Shown here piece by piece: positions 13,081-17,988 of a DNA stretch of 17,988 nucleotides. Location: positions 1 to 17,988 of the forward strand of contig JBELHO010000063.1 of NCBI GenBank assembly GCA_042091375.1. The letters run 5' to 3'. The position numbers and the translations under genes are program-made. Numbering within the stretch: the stretch's first letter is position 1; every line of letters begins with the position of its first letter. Source of the DNA: JBELHO01 sp042091375 (GTDB lineage Bacteria > Pseudomonadota > Gammaproteobacteria > Enterobacterales > Alteromonadaceae). Under the pieces are notes generated by a model, which was not told the DNA's origin, made no database searches, and saw only the letters and a list, made by a program, of their open reading frames with translations.

Positions 13081-13764
13081 ATGAAATTTGTTCCACCTTT
13101 TTTGCTGCTGGCGTTACTGCTTAACGGTTGTGCTAGTATCGAACAGGCAAAAATTTTGCCTGATGATCCTGACTTTGCACCGATACTACCAGAAATGGAA
13201 CAACAAGCCATAGTGCCAACGGGGTCATTATTTCAGGTCAACTACGTCAACAATATTTACTCTGACTCTAAAGCACATCGGGTTGGCGATATTATTTCGG
13301 TGATCTTAAGTGAAAGCACCCAAGCACAAAAAAATGCCAAAACAGAGTTAAAAAAAGAAAACAGTGCCAGTTTAGATCCCTTGGTTGGTTTTGGCGGTAA
13401 ATCCATTAACTTTAAAAATGATGCGATTCAATTTGGAATGAATCAAGAATCTGACTTCAAAGGTGATTCTAAATCAAATCAAGGCAACAGTTTAAATGGC
13501 AATATTTCAGTGCACGTTCTGCGCGTATTACCCAATGGTAACTTAATGATCCGCGGCGAAAAATGGATGTCACTTAACAATGGCGATGAATACATTCGCT
13601 TAACCGGTGTGATCCGCTCACAAGACATCACTTCCACCAACACCATTTTATCCTCAAAAGTTGCCAATGCGCGCATTCAATATGCCGGTACCGGCACCTT
13701 CGCCGAAGTACAAGAGCAAGGTTGGTTGTCGAAATTCTTTAACAGCACTTGGTGGCCATTATGA
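13081..13764 (+). CDS. flgH: Flagellar L-ring protein FlgH
   Basis: FlgH is an outer-membrane lipoprotein that forms the L ring, the bushing for the distal rod. The 227-residue product starts with a lipoprotein signal and lipobox LLNGC (Cys17). The mature part carries the family motifs: GSLFQVNYVNNIYSDSKAHRVGD (about 47-69, around the conserved start of the barrel), DIISVILSEST, and later GNISVHVLRVLPNGNLMIRGEKWM, each within a beta-rich domain. The C-terminus ends in GWLSKFFNSTWWPL, a typical closing strand. GAGGAG precedes the ATG. flgI starts 25 bp downstream, as in most P/L-ring gene pairs. Confidence 0.97.
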   Translation: MKFVPPFLLLALLLNGCASIEQAKILPDDPDFAPILPEMEQQAIVPTGSLFQVNYVNNIYSDSKAHRVGDIISVILSESTQAQKNAKTELKKENSASLDPLVGFGGKSINFKNDAIQFGMNQESDFKGDSKSNQGNSLNGNISVHVLRVLPNGNLMIRGEKWMSLNNGDEYIRLTGVIRSQDITSTNTILSSKVANARIQYAGTGTFAEVQEQGWLSKFFNSTWWPL

Positions 13765-13789
13765 GACTATACATAAGCTGGAGCAGATC

Positions 13790-14887
13790 ATGAAAAGACT
13801 AATTTACACTTTACTAGTGATCGCTTTTACATCGCAATGTGGTGCAGTTAAAGCGCAGCGCATCAAAGACCTAGCCGATGTTGCTGGGGTGCGTTCCAAC
13901 CAATTAATTGGTTATGGTTTAGTGGTTGGTTTACCCGGAACCGGCGAGCAAAGTCCGTTTACCGAGCAAAGCTTTAAAACCATGTTAAGTAACTTTGGCA
14001 TAACCATGCCAGCCAACTTAAAACCCAAAATTAAAAATGTTGCCGCGGTTGCCGTACACGCTGAATTGCCCGCCTTTGCTAAACCGGGACAAGCGATTGA
14101 CGTGACTGTATCTTCTATGGGCAGTGCGCAAAGTTTGCGCGGTGGCACCCTAATGCAGACCATACTGATGGGATTAGACGGCAATGCCTATGCCGTGGCT
14201 CAAGGCAGTTTAGTGGTCAGTGGTTTAGGTGCTGAAGGCTTAGATGGTTCAAAAGTGATCAGCAATACCCCAACGGTGGGACGTATTGCCAACGGTGCTA
14301 CTGTTGAACGCGAAGTAAAATCGCCATTTAGCTCAGGTGACTACATTACCTTTAATCTACGCAAATCAGATTTTAGCACTGCAAAGCGCCTATCCGATAC
14401 CATAAACGACTTTATCGTCGGCTCTGCTCGAGCGATTGATGCCACTTCAGTGCAAGTCACCGCACCTCGCGATGTGGCCGATAGAGTCAGCTTTTTAGCG
14501 GTATTAGAAAACTTAGAGTTCGAACCAGACAGTCCAGCAGCGCGAGTGATTGTTAACTCACGTACCGGCACCATAGTGATTGGTGCCGACGTTAGGTTAC
14601 TGCCAGCGGCCATTACCCATGGTGGCATAACCGTCACCATTAATGAAAACCAAGAAGTGTCGCAGCCCAACGCTTTTAGCGAGAATGCCGAAACGGTAGT
14701 GACCACACAATCGATTATTGACATCAATAATGACGATAACCGCATGTTCGTGTTTGATCCCGGTATTACATTAGATACCTTAGTACGCGCCATTAACAAC
14801 GTTGGCGCTGGTCCAGGCGATGTCATGGCGATATTAGAAGCCTTAGATCAAGCCGGTGCATTGCGAGGAGAGTTGATCATTATTTAA
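13790..14887 (+). CDS. flgI: Flagellar P-ring protein FlgI
   Basis: FlgI builds the P ring in the peptidoglycan layer, helped by the chaperone FlgA. I place the start at ATG 13790, with GGAG (13780-13783) six bases upstream. The longer open frame reaching back to 13661 overlaps flgH and lacks a signal peptide at its start. The resulting 365 residues equal the enteric length. The signal peptide covers residues 1-22 (cleavage after VKA). The mature protein begins with the conserved RIKDLADVAGVRSNQLIGYG motif, followed by GLPGTGEQSPFTEQSF and, near the C-terminus, TLDTLVRAINNVGAGPGD. All are hallmarks of the family. flgJ follows after 15 bp. Confidence 0.97.
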   Translation: MKRLIYTLLVIAFTSQCGAVKAQRIKDLADVAGVRSNQLIGYGLVVGLPGTGEQSPFTEQSFKTMLSNFGITMPANLKPKIKNVAAVAVHAELPAFAKPGQAIDVTVSSMGSAQSLRGGTLMQTILMGLDGNAYAVAQGSLVVSGLGAEGLDGSKVISNTPTVGRIANGATVEREVKSPFSSGDYITFNLRKSDFSTAKRLSDTINDFIVGSARAIDATSVQVTAPRDVADRVSFLAVLENLEFEPDSPAARVIVNSRTGTIVIGADVRLLPAAITHGGITVTINENQEVSQPNAFSENAETVVTTQSIIDINNDDNRMFVFDPGITLDTLVRAINNVGAGPGDVMAILEALDQAGALRGELIII

Positions 14888-14902
14888 TGATCAACAAGAC
14901 TT

Positions 14903-16075
14903 ATGAATAATCGAATGACTGAAGCACAAAATTTCTTAGACTTAAACGGTCTTAACCAGATCAGACAACAGTCTAATGCCACTGACAGCGAATCAAAACA
15001 AGCGGCGCTTGAATCGGCAGCCAAGCAGTTTGAAGCGATTTTTATGCAAATGTTAATGAAAAGCATGCGTAAAGCTGAAGATGTACTAGCTTCAGACAGC
15101 CCCTTTAATTCTGAGTCGACCAAGTTTTATCGCGACATGCACGATCAACAACTGTCACTGGATTTATCCAACAATGGCAGCTTAGGGTTATCGCAATTAA
15201 TAGTAAGGCAGCTAGGTGGAGACACTGAAAACTTTACCCCGCACAACCTAGTACGCGCTGATGCCGAGTTACCTTCGCACTCTGCTGTGGCAAAAGACAA
15301 AAGAGCAGAGCCGCCATTCACAACCTTACCTGTGCCATTGCCAGATCCTGCAATATCGGCAATGCCAAATACAATGGCAAATGCAATGGCAAATACAATA
15401 CCGAATGCAATATCAGGACTCAGCCATAACGAACATCGGCAGCAAGCTTGGCTTCAACACAATGAACTGCCTTTTGGCCTGCAAACAACCGCTGACCTCA
15501 GCCTGCGCCAGCAAGTCAATGCGCCCTTTAGCAGTTCAGCGAACACGATAAAAAATCAGAGCACAAACACCACAGAAAATCATTCAGTGGTTGCCTTTGC
15601 ACAACCTCAAGACTTTGTTACCGCCTTAACTGACACCGCAAAACAGGTTGAGCAACAGCTTAAAGTACCTTTTGCTGTGGTTATTGCACAAGCCGCGCTA
15701 GAAACCGGTTGGGGGCAAAAAATCATTAAAACTGCGCAAGGTCAGAGTTCACATAATTTATTTAACATCAAGGCAGATGCCCGTTGGTCTGGGGAAAAAA
15801 CGCATAAAGAAACCTTAGAGTATCAACAAGGTGCCATGGTCAAAAAACGCGAGCCATTTCGGGTCTATCAATCCATGGCCGAAAGTGCCAAAGACTACAT
15901 TGACTTTTTGTCAAACAATGACCGCTATCAGGGGGCATTAAAGCAAGTGGGTAATGTGGAGCAATTTTTGCATAAGCTACAAAGTGCAGGTTATGCCACC
16001 GATCCCAATTACGCCAAGAAAATATTGGCAACATTGAAAACAGTCACTGGCATATTAGAGCAAAACCGCGACTAA
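14903..16075 (+). CDS. flgJ: Flagellar rod-capping muramidase FlgJ
   Basis: FlgJ caps the growing rod and hydrolyses peptidoglycan so the rod can pass. The 390-residue product has the N-terminal rod-scaffold domain (about 8-107, with AAKQFEAIFMQMLMKSMRKA). A long variable linker (about 108-230) follows, containing a 12-bp-encoded repeat. The C-terminal glucosaminidase domain spans about 235-385. The catalytic glutamate is Glu267 in IAQAALETGWG, and the family tyrosine lies in SAGYATDPNYAKK (Tyr364). The protein is longer than the enteric form (about 313) because of the linker. No strong ribosome site precedes ATG 14903, and a second in-frame ATG at 14915 is possible. It is 15 bp after flgI. 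Confidence 0.95.
   Translation: MNNRMTEAQNFLDLNGLNQIRQQSNATDSESKQAALESAAKQFEAIFMQMLMKSMRKAEDVLASDSPFNSESTKFYRDMHDQQLSLDLSNNGSLGLSQLIVRQLGGDTENFTPHNLVRADAELPSHSAVAKDKRAEPPFTTLPVPLPDPAISAMPNTMANAMANTIPNAISGLSHNEHRQQAWLQHNELPFGLQTTADLSLRQQVNAPFSSSANTIKNQSTNTTENHSVVAFAQPQDFVTALTDTAKQVEQQLKVPFAVVIAQAALETGWGQKIIKTAQGQSSHNLFNIKADARWSGEKTHKETLEYQQGAMVKKREPFRVYQSMAESAKDYIDFLSNNDRYQGALKQVGNVEQFLHKLQSAGYATDPNYAKKILATLKTVTGILEQNRD
15361..15408 (+). repeat. 12-bp in-frame tandem repeat in the flgJ linker
   Basis: Four units of 12 bp, AATGCCAAATAC, AATGGCAAATGC, AATGGCAAATAC and AATACCGAATGC, run without a break. In the flgJ frame they encode a four-residue periodicity of the MPNT, MANA, MANT and IPNA type (residues about 154-169). 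Because the unit is a multiple of three, gain or loss of copies would change linker length without a frameshift. Confidence 0.92.
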
Positions 16076-16079
16076 TAAT

Positions 16080-16104
16080 AGCTTGCCAACGTGTATTGCA
16101 AGCT
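16080..16104 (+). other. Small hairpin between flgJ and flgK
   Basis: AGCTTGC (16080-16086) pairs perfectly with GCAAGCT (16098-16104) around an 11-nt loop. It ends one base before the AGGAG ribosome site of flgK (16106-16110) and has no T-run. It could affect flgK translation or mRNA processing, or be incidental. Confidence 0.45.
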
Positions 16105-16118
16105 CAGGAGTTTAAGGC

Positions 16119-17988
16119 ATGTCCATCAATTTGTATCAAACTGGCGTTAGTGGCCTACTGTCTGCCCAGCAGCAGCTGGCAACAACTGGCCACAACATTG
16201 CTAACGTAAATACTGACGGTTACAATCGTCAGCGCGTTGAGCAAGGTGCGAGTGTGGGCAATTTTAACGGTGGTCAATTTATTGGCTCTGGCACCTATGT
16301 ACAAGACATTACCCGAATTTTCGATCAATTTTCTTACAAAGAGCAACTGCTCAACCAAAGTAACTTAGGGCAAGCCGATGCCCTTAATGGCGATCTTGAC
16401 CAGCTCAATCAAATTATGTCGGTATCAAGTCAAGCCATTGACGGCTCCCTAAACAGCTTTTATCAAACAATGAACAGTATTGCTGATCAACCCAATGATA
16501 TGGGCTTACGCAATATTGCTATTAATCAAGCAGAAATACTGGCCAGTGATTTTAATATCTTGAACAACAACTTAGATCAGTTGCAAACATCCACCAATAA
16601 AGAAATTGAACAAATGGCCAGTACCATTTCACAAATATCTATTGAACTGGCCAAACTCAACGAACAAATTCTACAAAACTCTGATCTCACCCTCGCAGGT
16701 CAACCCAACGATTTACTCGATACTCGCGATCAACTGATCAACGAACTCGCCCAGTATACTTCAGTCAATACAGTACAAGATAAAAATGGCGTGATGACAG
16801 TAATTATTGGCAATGGCACCACCTTAGTCACTGGCATAACACCATTAACCTTAAGTACTCAAGCTGGTGATCCCGATGGCCAACAAAGTCAAATACAGTT
16901 AAATGGCGCCAACACTAGCTTAATATTAGATGCCAGTAAATTAGGTGGGGCACTAGCAGCCAAATTTGAATTTAGAGACGAGCACATCAGTCAAGCGCGC
17001 ACAGAATTAAATCGCTTATCAATGGCTATTTCCTCGACTTTTAATGACTTGCAAGGGCAGGGGCTAGATTTAAATGCGCAACAAGGCAGCCCTTTATTTA
17101 CTGATATCAACAGCAGTATGCTACAAGCGGGTAGAGTTCTTGGATTGAGTAACAACACCGGCAATTTAAGTGCAGAGTTGAGGATCACTGACATCAAGCA
17201 AGTGCCTACCGATGAATTTCAATTAGTGTTTGACGGCACAGATTACCAACTGACCAACTTAACCACAGGTAGCGTAGACAACTTAGGCGCACCGGGCTCA
17301 GGCAGTTATGCAACCAATTATGGCTTTGAATTTAGCGAAACTGCAGGTGCGCCAGCGACTGGTGATAGCTTTATCATTAGGCCCACCGAAAACAGCGCGG
17401 CGTTAATGCAAATGGTATTAACCGACAGTGCCGGTATTGCCGCCAGCTCGTCAGTAGCAGTAACGCCAGATGATAACAATGTCAGCAACGGCGTCGTCAA
17501 TATTGTCAATGTTACTGATCCAGTTACCGCCAGAAACTACACCGACACTACCAACCAAGGCTTAGTGGTTGATGTCTACGAAAGTGCCCCTGGGGTGTTT
17601 GATTATCGAGTGTACGATGGCGGTGTTACTCCACCTACACCGCCTTCTGTGGTGGGTGCCATTGCTTCAGGGAACTTTACCACGGGCAATCCCGCACTTA
17701 TAGACATGCCACCAGCACCAGCAACAGCCGCCTTTCAAATTGAAATAAGTGGTTTACCGGTGGGGCAAGGTGCTCTGGCACCAGAAAAATTTGCTATTGG
17801 CGATGCCTTTGGCTCAGGTAACGGAAGTAACGCCACATTAATGGCTGTGACACAACAACAAAACCTTCTTAATAATGGCAAACAAACTTTCTCACAATCG
17901 CTGGCAACAACCAGTTCACAAGTCGGTGCCAGTGCCAGTACTGCTGAATCGATTGCCGATACTGCACAAGCTTTGTTTACCCAAGCAT
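16119..17988 (+). CDS. flgK: Hook-associated protein FlgK (partial, runs off the window end)
   Basis: FlgK is the first hook-filament junction protein, exported with its chaperone FlgN. The frame is open from ATG 16119 to the window edge (623 whole codons), so the 3' end is missing. AGGAG lies eight bases before the ATG. The opening MSINLYQTGVSGLLSAQQQL and the motif GHNIANVNTDGYNRQRVEQ (about 25-43) are diagnostic, followed by the helix-rich D1 region (LDTRDQLINELAQY near 199-212). A long Ser/Thr/Asp-rich central region beyond about residue 330 is beta-type and variable, and makes the protein longer than the enteric 547 residues. It follows flgJ by 43 bp with no promoter that I can identify. 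Confidence 0.95.
   Translation, partial: MSINLYQTGVSGLLSAQQQLATTGHNIANVNTDGYNRQRVEQGASVGNFNGGQFIGSGTYVQDITRIFDQFSYKEQLLNQSNLGQADALNGDLDQLNQIMSVSSQAIDGSLNSFYQTMNSIADQPNDMGLRNIAINQAEILASDFNILNNNLDQLQTSTNKEIEQMASTISQISIELAKLNEQILQNSDLTLAGQPNDLLDTRDQLINELAQYTSVNTVQDKNGVMTVIIGNGTTLVTGITPLTLSTQAGDPDGQQSQIQLNGANTSLILDASKLGGALAAKFEFRDEHISQARTELNRLSMAISSTFNDLQGQGLDLNAQQGSPLFTDINSSMLQAGRVLGLSNNTGNLSAELRITDIKQVPTDEFQLVFDGTDYQLTNLTTGSVDNLGAPGSGSYATNYGFEFSETAGAPATGDSFIIRPTENSAALMQMVLTDSAGIAASSSVAVTPDDNNVSNGVVNIVNVTDPVTARNYTDTTNQGLVVDVYESAPGVFDYRVYDGGVTPPTPPSVVGAIASGNFTTGNPALIDMPPAPATAAFQIEISGLPVGQGALAPEKFAIGDAFGSGNGSNATLMAVTQQQNLLNNGKQTFSQSLATTSSQVGASASTAESIADTAQALFTQA

Noticed and set aside
13661..13789. 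N-terminal extension of FlgI overlapping flgH
   Set aside because: It lacks a signal peptide at the start and makes the protein longer than the family; ATG 13790 gives 365 residues and a clear signal peptide.
14341..14826. 161-codon open frame on the minus strand inside flgI
   Set aside because: It is antisense to conserved flgI and has no domain or ribosome site; it is a compositional shadow.

Overview
The window is a chromosomal motility locus from a marine-type gammaproteobacterium, most likely an Alteromonadales member (Colwellia/Thalassotalea/Pseudoalteromonas-like). The basis is the modest GC content, the polar-flagellum accessory genes flgO, flgP and flgT, cheV and cheR placed next to flgB, and a gene order (flgT, flgO-flgP, flgN-flgM, flgA, cheV-cheR, flgB onward) that I recall as matching the Vibrio polar flagellar cluster. 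The genus is inferred from memory of family features, not from a search.

Layout. Positions 1-1010 are the non-flagellar flank: a palindrome-bearing sequence that looks like a dispersed intergenic repeat, a DoxX-family membrane protein (minus strand), and a complete tRNA-Arg(CCU) gene (minus strand). Positions 1142-5748 hold the basal-body accessory and regulatory genes: flgT (minus) diverging from the lipoprotein pair flgO-flgP (plus), then flgN, flgM and flgA (all minus), converging on flgP. Positions 5958-7806 hold cheV and cheR (plus). Positions 8023 to the right edge hold the rod, hook and ring genes flgB, flgC, flgD, flgE, flgF, flgG, flgH, flgI, flgJ and the 5' part of flgK (plus), cut by the window end.

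How the genes work together. FlgB/C/F/G form the rod, FlgJ caps the rod and cuts peptidoglycan, FlgD caps the hook, FlgE is the hook, FlgK begins the hook-filament junction. FlgH and FlgI form the L and P rings, with FlgA as P-ring chaperone. FlgO/P/T form the extra outer rings typical of sheathed or high-torque polar flagella. FlgN chaperones FlgK/FlgL, and FlgM restrains sigma-28 until the hook is complete. CheV and CheR tune chemotaxis signalling.

Regulation visible in the DNA. Sigma-54 (-24/-12) promoter candidates lie before flgB, flgF and flgO, and one faces flgT. An excellent sigma-28 promoter with a perfect GCCGATAA -10 box precedes flgM. A strong intrinsic terminator follows flgE, and flgD-flgE and flgE-flgF are separated by long gaps, so the hook gene appears to be its own transcription unit.

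The coding content is a conventional flagellar cluster and I see no undescribed system. The points that deserve attention are non-coding: an unusual number of short tandem or direct repeats with different unit lengths (8, 7, about 20, 10, 23, 15 and 12 bp), several sitting in or beside flagellar promoters, plus operator-like palindromes before doxX and between flgA and cheV.
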